12,943 nucleotides of DNA, taken from NCBI GenBank assembly GCA_017390225.1, contig JAFPCL010000222.1:1-12943 (forward strand). Reading direction: 5' to 3'. The notes under the pieces were generated by a model, which worked only from the letters and a program-made list of their open reading frames with translations, had not been told where the DNA came from and searched no databases. The position numbers were made by a program, and so were the translations under genes. This DNA comes from Clostridia bacterium (GTDB lineage Bacteria > Bacillota > Clostridia > CAKSNL01 > HGM11501). Below, piece after piece: positions 1-5,930 of this stretch (positions are counted from its first letter, which is position 1; each line of letters opens with the position of its first letter).

Positions 1-296
1 ATCTGAGCAGCACCGGTGATCATGTTCTTAACATAGTCAGCGTGTCCGGGGCAGTCAACGTGAGCATAGTGACGGTTTTCGGTCTGGTATTCAACGTGAG
101 CGGTGTTGATGGTAATACCTCTTTCTCTTTCTTCGGGAGCGCTGTCGATGTTAGCGTAATCCTTGAATTCTGCATCGCCCTTCAGTGCAAGAACTTTGGT
201 GATAGCAGCGGTCAGAGTGGTCTTACCATGGTCAACGTGACCAACGGTACCAATGTTAACGTGTGTTTTCGATCTTTCAAATTTTTCCTTAGCCAT
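1..296 (-). CDS. tuf: Elongation factor Tu, N-terminal 98 codons (3' end outside the window)
   Basis: EF-Tu is the GTPase that delivers aminoacyl-tRNA to the ribosomal A site in the cytoplasm. The visible N-terminus begins MAKEKFERSKTHVN and carries the G1 loop GHVDHGKT (about residues 19-26), the switch I/G2 element RGITI (about 59-63) and the G3 motif DCPGH (about 81-85), followed by ADYVKNMITGAAQ. These are diagnostic for EF-Tu rather than EF-G or SelB. The start is ATG at 296, with AAGGAGG at 306-312 giving a 9-base spacer. It is the last gene of the str cluster, 92 bases after fusA, and has its own consensus promoter in that gap. The gene runs off the left edge, so domains II and III and the G4/G5 motifs cannot be examined. 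Nothing suggests a pseudogene. Confidence 0.97.
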   Translation of the reverse strand, partial: MAKEKFERSKTHVNIGTVGHVDHGKTTLTAAITKVLALKGDAEFKDYANIDSAPEERERGITINTAHVEYQTENRHYAHVDCPGHADYVKNMITGAAQ

Positions 297-305
297 TTCG
301 AAAAT

Positions 306-312
306 CCTCCTT
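306..312 (-). promoter_or_regulatory. Ribosome binding site of tuf
   Basis: The minus strand reads AAGGAGG, a full anti-Shine-Dalgarno match, 9 bases before the tuf ATG. This fixes the start codon and fits very high translation of EF-Tu. Confidence 0.9.
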
Positions 313-329
313 ATATTTTTATTTTTTGG

Positions 330-349
330 GAAACCGAGTTACTGGTTTC
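330..349 (-). repeat. Inverted repeat overlapping the predicted tuf start site
   Basis: The minus strand reads GAAACC, 8 bases, then GGTTTC, a perfect 6-bp inverted repeat starting one base after the tuf -10 hexamer. Because the predicted start site (about 343) falls inside it, a transcript from the tuf promoter would not contain the whole hairpin, whereas read-through from fusA would. It could be a protein-binding site, a weak hairpin in the read-through RNA, or chance. Confidence 0.35.
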
Positions 350-378
350 ATTATAACGTATTATGGCTGAAAATGCAA
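350..378 (-). promoter_or_regulatory. Sigma-A-type promoter of tuf in the fusA-tuf gap
   Basis: On the minus strand the -35 is TTGCAT (373-378) and the -10 is a perfect TATAAT (350-355), separated by exactly 17 bases. Transcription would begin near 343, giving a leader of about 47 bases before the tuf ATG. The -35 lies 11 bases past the fusA stop codon, so this is a genuine intergenic promoter. It would let tuf be made in excess of the other str proteins. The call rests on consensus and spacing only. Confidence 0.8.
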
Positions 379-388
379 GAGAAAATTA

Positions 389-2464
389 TTATTTTTTAGC
401 TCTTGCAGAGATAATTTTTTCCATAATGCTTCTCGGAACCACTTCGTAGTGGCTGGGCTGCATTACGTAGTTACCACGACCCTGTGTTTTAGAACGCAGG
501 TCGGTAGCATAGCCGAACATGTCAGACAGGGGAACGAAAGCATTGACGGAGGAAATACCGTTTCTTTCTTCCATGCTCTGAATCTGACCACGGCGAGAGT
601 TGATGTCGCCGATAACGTCGCCAACATATTCGCTGGGGGCGGTGACGTCAACTTTCATTACGGGCTCTTTGAGGACAGGATCTGCCTTGGCGCAAGCTTC
701 TTTGAATGCCATGGAACCGGCAATCTTGAAGGCGAGTTCCGAAGAGTCGACTTCGTGATAAGAACCGAATACCAGAGAAACTTTAACGTCAACAACATTG
801 TAGCCTGCCAGAACACCGCTCTGCATGGCGCCTTGGATACCTGCATCAACAGCGGGGATGAATTCCTTCGGAATAACACCGCCGGTGATTTTGTTTTCGA
901 AGATATAACCTTCGCCGGCTTCCAGGGGCTCAACTTCGATAACAACGTGACCGTACTGACCGTGACCACCGGACTGACGAGCATAACGATGCTCGACCTT
1001 GACGGGTTTGGAAACGGTTTCTTTGTAGGAAACCTGGGGCTTACCTACGTTTGCTTCGACTTTGAATTCGCGCAAAAGACGGTCTACGATGATTTCCAGA
1101 TGCAACTCACCCATACCTGCAATAATGGTCTGGCCGGTTTCTTCATCGGTGTATGCCTTGAAGGTGGGGTCTTCTTCAGCAAGCTTTGCCAAAGCGATAC
1201 CCATCTTTTCCTGACCTGCTTTGGTCTTGGGTTCGATAGCAACACGGATAACGGGATCCGGGAATTCCATGGATTCCAGAATAATGGGATGATTTTCATC
1301 GCACAGCGTGTCGCCGGTGGTGGCGGTCTTCAAACCGACAGCGGCGGCGATATCGCCGGAATAAACCTTATCTAATTCTTCACGATGGTTTGCGTGCATC
1401 AAAAGCAATCTGCCCAGACGTTCGCGCTTGTCCTTCGTGGAGTTCAAGATATGGGAACCTGCTTCTAAAGTACCGGAATAAACACGGAGGAAGCAGAGCT
1501 TACCGACAAAGGGGTCGGTCATAATTTTGAATGCCAATGCAGAGAAAGGTTCTTCATCGGAAGAATGTCTTTCTTCTTCATCTCCATCGGGCGTTACGCC
1601 TTTGATGGCAGGAACGTCGAGGGGAGAGGGCATATAGTCTACGATAGCGTCCAGAAGAAGCTGAACACCCTTGTTACGGTAGGAAGTACCGCACAGCACG
1701 GGAACCATTTGAACACCGATGGTTGCCTTACGGATACCCTTGCGGATTTCTTCCTCGGAAAGCGTACCTTCTTCCAGGTATTTTTCCATCAGCTCTTCAT
1801 CGGTTTCAGCAACGGCTTCGATCATTGCTTCGTGGTATTCCTCGGCTTTATCCATCATGTCTGCGGGAATATCTTCCTCGCGGACATCTTTGCCAAGGTC
1901 ATCGTAGTATACTTCAGCGCGCATTGTGATCAAGTCAATGATGCCGCAGAAGGTGTCTTCAGAGCCGATGGGCAACTGAAGCGGAACAGCATTACAATGC
2001 AAACGGTCTTTCATCATCTGGACGACGTTGTAGAAATCGGCGCCCATGATATCCATTTTGTTTACATATGCCATACGGGGAACGTGATACTTGTCGGCCT
2101 GACGCCATACGGTTTCAGACTGGGGCTCAACACCGCCTTTTGCGCAAAGAACGGTAACAGAACCGTCCAGAACACGCAGAGAACGCTCAACTTCAACGGT
2201 GAAGTCAACGTGTCCGGGGGTGTCGATGATGTTGATTCGATGATCACGCCATGCGGCAGTTGTTGCAGCAGAGGTGATGGTAATACCGCGTTCCTTTTCC
2301 TGTTCCATGAAGTCCATAACCGATGCACCTTCGTGGGTTTCACCCATACGATGTGTACGACCGGTGTAGAACAGAATACGTTCGGTTGTGGTCGTCTTAC
2401 CGGCATCGATGTGCGCCATGATACCGATATTTCTTGTTTTTTCTAATGAGTATTGCCTCGCCAA
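389..2464 (-). CDS. fusA: Elongation factor G
   Basis: EF-G is the GTPase that drives tRNA-mRNA translocation and, with RRF, ribosome recycling. The 691-residue product has the family's usual length. Its G domain shows G1 AHIDAGKT (17-24), RGITI (59-63), G3 DTPGH (81-85), G4 NKMD (135-138) and a G5-type GTS (259-261, where many EF-Gs have GSA). Domains II to V follow without interruption, including the domain IV stretch SGGHGQYGHV and a C-terminus ending ARAKK. The start codon is TTG at 2464 (residues ARQYSLEKTRNIG follow), with AAGGAG at 2475-2480 and a 10-base spacer; no in-frame ATG lies closer to the conserved N-terminus. It follows rpsG by 19 bases and is surely cotranscribed with it. 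The TTG start is the only oddity. Long antisense frames opposite the gene are composition shadows. Confidence 0.98.
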   Translation of the reverse strand: MARQYSLEKTRNIGIMAHIDAGKTTTTERILFYTGRTHRMGETHEGASVMDFMEQEKERGITITSAATTAAWRDHRINIIDTPGHVDFTVEVERSLRVLDGSVTVLCAKGGVEPQSETVWRQADKYHVPRMAYVNKMDIMGADFYNVVQMMKDRLHCNAVPLQLPIGSEDTFCGIIDLITMRAEVYYDDLGKDVREEDIPADMMDKAEEYHEAMIEAVAETDEELMEKYLEEGTLSEEEIRKGIRKATIGVQMVPVLCGTSYRNKGVQLLLDAIVDYMPSPLDVPAIKGVTPDGDEEERHSSDEEPFSALAFKIMTDPFVGKLCFLRVYSGTLEAGSHILNSTKDKRERLGRLLLMHANHREELDKVYSGDIAAAVGLKTATTGDTLCDENHPIILESMEFPDPVIRVAIEPKTKAGQEKMGIALAKLAEEDPTFKAYTDEETGQTIIAGMGELHLEIIVDRLLREFKVEANVGKPQVSYKETVSKPVKVEHRYARQSGGHGQYGHVVIEVEPLEAGEGYIFENKITGGVIPKEFIPAVDAGIQGAMQSGVLAGYNVVDVKVSLVFGSYHEVDSSELAFKIAGSMAFKEACAKADPVLKEPVMKVDVTAPSEYVGDVIGDINSRRGQIQSMEERNGISSVNAFVPLSDMFGYATDLRSKTQGRGNYVMQPSHYEVVPRSIMEKIISARAKK

Positions 2465-2474
2465 CTGTAGTCAA

Positions 2475-2480
2475 CTCCTT
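2475..2480 (-). promoter_or_regulatory. Ribosome binding site that sets the TTG start of fusA
   Basis: AAGGAG on the minus strand lies 10 bases before the TTG at 2464 and 3 bases after the rpsG stop codon. Its place right behind the stop codon suggests translational coupling of fusA to rpsG. Confidence 0.8.
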
Positions 2481-2483
2481 GAA

Positions 2484-2954
2484 TTAGAAACGATAATGTG
2501 CAAATGCTCTGTTAGCTTCTGCCATCTTATGCGTATCTTCACGTTTTTTGACGGATGCACCGGTATTATTGATTGCATCCAAGATTTCGCCAGCCAAGCG
2601 TTCAGCCATAGTTCTTTCGGAACGCTTTCTTGCGTACAGTGTCATCCAGCGAAGACCCAGAGTCTGGCGTCTTGCGGGACGTACCTCCATGGGGACTTGA
2701 TAAGTAGCACCACCAACACGGCGTGCTTTAACCTCCAAAGAAGGCATGATGTTTTCCATCGCTTGATTAAATGCATCTAAAGGATCATTGCCCGTCTTTT
2801 CGCGAATAATTTCAAATGCATCGTATACGATTTTCTGCGCAACACCCTTCTTGCCGTCCAGCATGATGCTGTTGATCAGACGAGTAACAGTGGTGTTCTT
2901 GTATACGGGATCGGGCAAAACTTCTCTTTTTGCAACAAAACCTCTTCTTGGCAC
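2484..2954 (-). CDS. rpsG: Small ribosomal subunit protein S7
   Basis: S7 is a primary binding protein of the 16S rRNA 3' major domain and nucleates assembly of the 30S head. The 156-residue product has the canonical bacterial length and reads PRRGFVAKREVLPDPVY near the N-terminus, NSIMLDGKK, the conserved RRVGGATYQVP segment (part of the beta-hairpin contacting the E site) and a C-terminus ending AEANRAFAHYRF. I chose GTG at 2954 because the next residues PRRG are the universal S7 N-terminus and AAGGAGG (2963-2969) lies 8 bases upstream. A longer in-frame reading from 3008 would add 18 residues foreign to the family. It sits between rpsL (127-base spacer) and fusA (19 bases). In Escherichia coli S7 is the autogenous repressor of this operon; whether that applies here is unknown. 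Confidence 0.97.
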   Translation of the reverse strand: MPRRGFVAKREVLPDPVYKNTTVTRLINSIMLDGKKGVAQKIVYDAFEIIREKTGNDPLDAFNQAMENIMPSLEVKARRVGGATYQVPMEVRPARRQTLGLRWMTLYARKRSERTMAERLAGEILDAINNTGASVKKREDTHKMAEANRAFAHYRF

Positions 2955-2962
2955 AGAACTTC

Positions 2963-2969
2963 CCTCCTT
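2963..2969 (-). promoter_or_regulatory. Ribosome binding site that sets the GTG start of rpsG
   Basis: AAGGAGG on the minus strand, 8 bases before GTG at 2954. It lies inside the longer in-frame reading beginning at 3008 and therefore argues for the shorter, canonical 156-residue S7. Confidence 0.88.
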
Positions 2970-3050
2970 CATTAAATTTTCATGAAATCTCAGGTACTCG
3001 AAAACCAATGTGGCTTTCGCTTGTGCAACATACGTTTATATATGATATAT

Positions 3051-3078
3051 CGTAGGTCGCACCGGTGGGGAACCTACG
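3051..3078 (-). repeat. Stem-loop in the rpsL-rpsG spacer
   Basis: On the minus strand CGTAGGT (3072-3078) can pair with ACCTACG (3051-3057), a perfect 7-bp stem closing a 14-base loop that itself contains the palindrome CACCGGTG. The structure begins 3 bases after the rpsL stop codon. It is followed by AT-rich sequence but no run of T, so it is not a classical intrinsic terminator. Possible roles are an RNA processing or stability element, a partial attenuator, or a ribosomal-protein binding site. Function is inference. Confidence 0.5.
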
Positions 3079-3081
3079 GAA

Positions 3082-3501
3082 TTATTTTTTCTCCTTAGGT
3101 CTCTTTGCACCATACTTAGACCGAGCCTGCATACGACCGTTAACGCCGGCAGCGTCCAGGGTACCGCGGATGATGTGGTAACGAACACCGGGCAAGTCTT
3201 TAACTCTGCCGCCGCGGATCAGAACAACGCTGTGCTCCTGCAGGTTATGGCCAACACCGGGAATATAGCTGGTGACTTCAATACCGTTGGTGAGACGGAC
3301 TCTGGCGATTTTACGCAGAGCGGAGTTGGGCTTTTTAGGGGTAGCCGTCTTTACGCTTGTGCAAACGCCGCGCTTCTGGGGAGAGCTGAGGTCGGTGGGC
3401 TTGCTCTTCAAGGCATTGTAACCTCTCTGCAGAGCGGGAGCCGTGGACTTGGTCACAGCAACTTCACGTCCTTTGCGAACCAGCTGGTTAAATGTTGGCA
3501 T
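3082..3501 (-). CDS. rpsL: Small ribosomal subunit protein S12
   Basis: S12 lies at the decoding centre of the 30S subunit and influences translational accuracy. The 139-residue product, with the loop insertion typical of Gram-positive S12, begins MPTFNQLVRKGRE. It contains TPKKPNSALRK (54-64), whose lysine 56 is the site of classical streptomycin-resistance changes (wild type here), then PGVGHNLQEHSVV and RGGRVKDLPGVRYH, the second such site and the home of the aspartate that RimO methylthiolates in some bacteria, also unaltered. The lysine-rich tail ends KYGAKRPKEKK. The start is ATG at 3501 with AAGGAGG at 3509-3515. It is the first gene of the str cluster and has a strong promoter of its own at 3577-3605. 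rpoC is not upstream. Confidence 0.98.
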   Translation of the reverse strand: MPTFNQLVRKGREVAVTKSTAPALQRGYNALKSKPTDLSSPQKRGVCTSVKTATPKKPNSALRKIARVRLTNGIEVTSYIPGVGHNLQEHSVVLIRGGRVKDLPGVRYHIIRGTLDAAGVNGRMQARSKYGAKRPKEKK

Positions 3502-3508
3502 AGTATGT

Positions 3509-3515
3509 CCTCCTT
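3509..3515 (-). promoter_or_regulatory. Ribosome binding site of rpsL
   Basis: AAGGAGG on the minus strand, 7 bases before the rpsL ATG at 3501. A full-strength site, as expected for a ribosomal protein. Confidence 0.88.
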
Positions 3516-3534
3516 TCTTTGAATATCACGCCTG

Positions 3535-3567
3535 CTGTTTTCACATGAAAAGCAAAAACATAAACAG
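3535..3567 (-). repeat. Mutually exclusive pairings in the rpsL leader
   Basis: In the predicted 5' leader of rpsL two pairings compete. CTGTTT (3562-3567) can pair with AAACAG (3535-3540), and TTTTCA (3546-3551) can pair with TGAAAA (3538-3543) around a 2-base centre. They share bases 3538-3540, so both cannot form fully at once. The stems are short and AU-rich, so a chance arrangement is quite possible. Confidence 0.3.
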
Positions 3568-3576
3568 ACAAGATAT

Positions 3577-3605
3577 AATATAACATATTATTCCTTGCCT
3601 GTCAA
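3577..3605 (-). promoter_or_regulatory. Strong sigma-A promoter of the str operon (rpsL)
   Basis: The minus strand has a perfect -35 TTGACA (3600-3605), a 17-base spacer and -10 TATATT (3577-3582). Transcription would start near 3570, giving a leader of about 70 bases. The match to consensus and the AT tract upstream suggest one of the strongest promoters in the genome. It makes rpsL-rpsG-fusA-tuf independent of the upstream genes. Confidence 0.9.
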
Positions 3606-3637
3606 GTTGTTTTTTTTATTTAATTTTTTTTGTTTGA
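3606..3637 (-). promoter_or_regulatory. UP-element-like A-tracts upstream of the rpsL promoter
   Basis: Immediately upstream of the -35 hexamer the minus strand is almost pure A/T, with two runs of eight A separated by TTAAAT. Phased A-tracts in this position are the usual form of UP elements, which bind the alpha-subunit C-terminal domains of RNA polymerase at rRNA and ribosomal protein promoters. The assignment rests on position and composition. Confidence 0.6.
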
Positions 3638-3647
3638 TTTGTGCGGT

Positions 3648-3663
3648 ATCGGAAGATTCCGAT
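3648..3663 (-). repeat. Near-perfect palindrome between the upstream operon and rpsL
   Basis: ATCGGAA and TTCCGAT are 7-bp complementary arms separated by only 2 bases, 14 bases after the stop codon of the upstream membrane protein gene. It could fold as a 6-bp stem with a 4-base loop at the 3' end of that transcript, but no T-run follows in the direction of transcription. It is therefore either a 3'-end stability hairpin, a poor terminator, or a DNA-binding site upstream of the rpsL UP region. Confidence 0.4.
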
Positions 3664-3677
3664 GTATGGGTTTGTGA

Positions 3678-4979
3678 TTATTGCTTATGTCGGAACAGTC
3701 GTTGTCGGCATTTTTCAGCAGAGAACGTGCCGGCAATGAATAAAGTGCCGCCGAACGCCGTCAGGGAGAAAATGCGGAAAACAAACCAAATATGAATGGT
3801 GACATGATTTAAAAAGACAATGCACCATGCAAAGGGAATGAGAGCAACCAGAAGATAAGGAATGTTTTCAATCAGGGCTGCTTTGGAACGGAATCCGAAA
3901 AGATAAATAAGAAAGCCGATGCCGCCCAAAAGCACGAGGGCAAGACGGAGAATGGTGTGCCCGATCGGCGGAAGAGAAACGAGGGAAGTGATAAAGGAAG
4001 AAACCATTAAAAGGCACTGCATCAAAGAGGTTTCTTCTTTATTAACGGACATAAATGCCGCCTCATCCATAGCAGCGGCTATGATGTTTTCTCCCAAAAT
4101 CAAACTGCCCAAAAGCCACTTCCAACACCACATCACGGCAAAGCCGATGCACCAGCTGATGCCGATGACAAAAAGCCGATTGATACCGCAAAGAAAATGG
4201 GCATCTTCTTTTTGATTCTTCTTGGCAAACATTAAGTAGAACATGGCAGGAATACCGAAGGAGACCAAAGGCGCTGTCAATAAATCAAGAAATGCCGCCA
4301 TGCTTCCTGCGATGATAAACAGGGCACTGCCGCCGGGAAGCGTTCGGACTTTATCCCATGTGAGAATCAGAAGGGAACATGTAAGGGCAATCAAAAAGAC
4401 GGAGCCGTATTGAACCGACAGGGGCACAACAATGAAAAAGGAAGCAACAAGCGCCAATAAAAATCCAATAGCGGCACGAATGCTCAGCTTTTTCCAAGCG
4501 AGAATAAAAATTAAAAGCGCAAGTCCGAACATAAGAACGGAATTGATGACGCGGATGCCGACAAAATCGGTAAACACAAGCAAGGGACGAACGGCGACCA
4601 AATAGCCGTGCCAATACCAGCTGTAGTCCCGATAAAAAGAAACGGGCTCTTTTTGGACAAAAGCTTTGTAATTATCTGCAAATAATTCGTCGCCAAAGCC
4701 CACCATCGTGGAGCGCATGGCAGAAACAATCGGCTTTTTTTCATCGACACACATGGCTTCACTGAGGATAATCATGTCGGTGAAATTATCCATCATACAA
4801 CCGCTGCTGTTAAGAAAAAAACGGGGATGCATACCTTCCTGATATAATATATCCATAGATTGCGTTGTGTTTTTTTCAATGGTTTGATGCGGAATGGTGC
4901 AGGATAAAACCAAAAGCAGGGGCAGAATAAGCATACAACAAAGAAGTGCAATAAAAGATGCTTTGCATATTTTTTTCAT
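3678..4979 (-). CDS. Polytopic membrane protein, possibly partner of the adjacent GT2 glycosyltransferase
   Basis: I do not recognise a named family with certainty. The 433-residue product has an N-terminal membrane segment (about 8-27), then a roughly 100-residue, probably extracytoplasmic segment with DNFTDMIIL and SWYWHGYLVAVRPLLVF near its end, then about nine further hydrophobic segments and a short basic tail ending RLFRHKQ. A long first outside loop with acidic residues followed by many membrane spans is the general layout of GT-C lipid-sugar-using glycosyltransferases and similar envelope proteins, but no catalytic motif can be assigned. The start is ATG at 4979 with AAGGGG (4987-4992) overlapping the stop codon of the GT2 gene 11 bases upstream, so translation is probably coupled. 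That coupling suggests the protein uses, flips or regulates the product of the glycosyltransferase. It is the last gene of the helD operon. Confidence 0.85.
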   Translation of the reverse strand: MKKICKASFIALLCCMLILPLLLVLSCTIPHQTIEKNTTQSMDILYQEGMHPRFFLNSSGCMMDNFTDMIILSEAMCVDEKKPIVSAMRSTMVGFGDELFADNYKAFVQKEPVSFYRDYSWYWHGYLVAVRPLLVFTDFVGIRVINSVLMFGLALLIFILAWKKLSIRAAIGFLLALVASFFIVVPLSVQYGSVFLIALTCSLLILTWDKVRTLPGGSALFIIAGSMAAFLDLLTAPLVSFGIPAMFYLMFAKKNQKEDAHFLCGINRLFVIGISWCIGFAVMWCWKWLLGSLILGENIIAAAMDEAAFMSVNKEETSLMQCLLMVSSFITSLVSLPPIGHTILRLALVLLGGIGFLIYLFGFRSKAALIENIPYLLVALIPFAWCIVFLNHVTIHIWFVFRIFSLTAFGGTLFIAGTFSAEKCRQRLFRHKQ

Positions 4980-4990
4980 GAAAAATCCCC

Positions 4991-5911
4991 TTACTTATAC
5001 TTAATCTGGTTCAAAAGGATCTCATAGAGCTGACGGTGTTTTTTTGTAATAGCATCTAAAATCAGACCGCAGGAGAAAAGCAAAAATCCAACCACGCCAA
5101 AGGATGTTAAAACAATCAGTGAGGGGAATTTTCCAACCGAACCGGTGTTGACAAAAGTAATGAAAATGGGAATGAAAACCAATAGAGCAAGTAAAAGGCA
5201 CAAACTGCCCAGCAAACTGAAGAATGCCAAAGGCTTATAGTCTTTGAACAGAGAGAAGATGGTGCGAATAACCTTGATGCCGTCGGAGATGGTGTTGAGC
5301 TTGGATTCGCTTCCGACAGGACGGTCGCGGTATTGCACGGGCATTTCTTCCAACAAGAAATTTTTATCAAGGGCATGAATGGTCATTTCGGTTTCAATTT
5401 CAAAGCCCTTGGACAGCACGGGGAAACTCTTGACAAATAAAGGGCTGAAAGCACGGTAGCCCGTCATAATATCACGGACGTTGCTTTTAAACAGCTTGTT
5501 GATCAGCATACGCACGGTACGGTTGCCCGTGTTGTGGAACATACGTTTATTTTCTGTGAAATAAGTGGACGAAAGACGGTCGCCGATGACCATGTCCACA
5601 CCTTTGTTTAAAACCAAATCCACCATTTCCCGTGCATGCTCTGCAGGATAAGTGTCGTCGCCGTCAATCATCAGATAACAATCGGCATCAATCTGGCGGA
5701 ACATACTGCGAATGACATTTCCTTTGCCTTGTCGGTATTCGTAACGCACAATGGCACCTGCTTCCAGTGCCAGTTTGTCGGTGCCGTCGGAAGAATTATT
5801 GTCGTAGACGTAAATATCGGCTTCCGGCAGTGCTTCCTTAAAATCACGCACAACCTTTTGCACGGTGGCACTTTCATTGTAACAGGGGATGAGAACAGCA
5901 ATTTTGGACAT
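4991..5911 (-). CDS. GT2-family glycosyltransferase, polyprenyl-phosphate sugar synthase type
   Basis: The 306-residue product has a cytoplasmic GT-A domain and two C-terminal membrane segments (about 228-252 and 264-287), as in the DPM1/GtrB/CsbB group that transfers a sugar from a nucleotide donor to undecaprenyl phosphate. Visible motifs are VLIPCYNES (6-14), VYDNNSSDGT (35-44), the metal- and donor-binding DGDD (83-86), DIMTGYRAFS (147-156), GFEIETEM (169-176) and the RDRPVGSESKLNT segment (195-207) that is characteristic of this group. I prefer ATG at 5911, since AAGGTG ends 6 bases before it; a GTG three codons earlier (5920) is possible. It begins 19 bases after the beta-CASP gene and is coupled to the membrane protein gene that follows. 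The sugar and acceptor cannot be read from the sequence. Confidence 0.93.
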   Translation of the reverse strand: MSKIAVLIPCYNESATVQKVVRDFKEALPEADIYVYDNNSSDGTDKLALEAGAIVRYEYRQGKGNVIRSMFRQIDADCYLMIDGDDTYPAEHAREMVDLVLNKGVDMVIGDRLSSTYFTENKRMFHNTGNRTVRMLINKLFKSNVRDIMTGYRAFSPLFVKSFPVLSKGFEIETEMTIHALDKNFLLEEMPVQYRDRPVGSESKLNTISDGIKVIRTIFSLFKDYKPLAFFSLLGSLCLLLALLVFIPIFITFVNTGSVGKFPSLIVLTSFGVVGFLLFSCGLILDAITKKHRQLYEILLNQIKYK

Positions 5912-5930
5912 GATTTTCACCTTAACCTTT

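Noticed and set aside
42..356. Plus-strand frame of 104 codons at the left edge
   Set aside because: It lies opposite tuf and the tuf promoter and is explained by the codon bias of EF-Tu.
449..2446. Two long plus-strand reading frames (449-1375 and 1565-2446) opposite fusA
   Set aside because: They are antisense shadows of a strongly codon-biased EF-G gene, have no plausible ribosome binding sites, and their translations resemble no protein family.
2955..3008. 18-residue N-terminal extension of S7
   Set aside because: The universal PRRG start of S7 and an AAGGAGG site 8 bases before GTG at 2954 define the shorter protein; the extension is spacer sequence.
4890..4979. Lipoprotein signal in the membrane protein (VLSC near residue 27)
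   Set aside because: The cysteine follows the first hydrophobic segment of a protein with about nine further spans, and leucine at -2 is a poor lipobox residue, so this is read as an ordinary first membrane segment.
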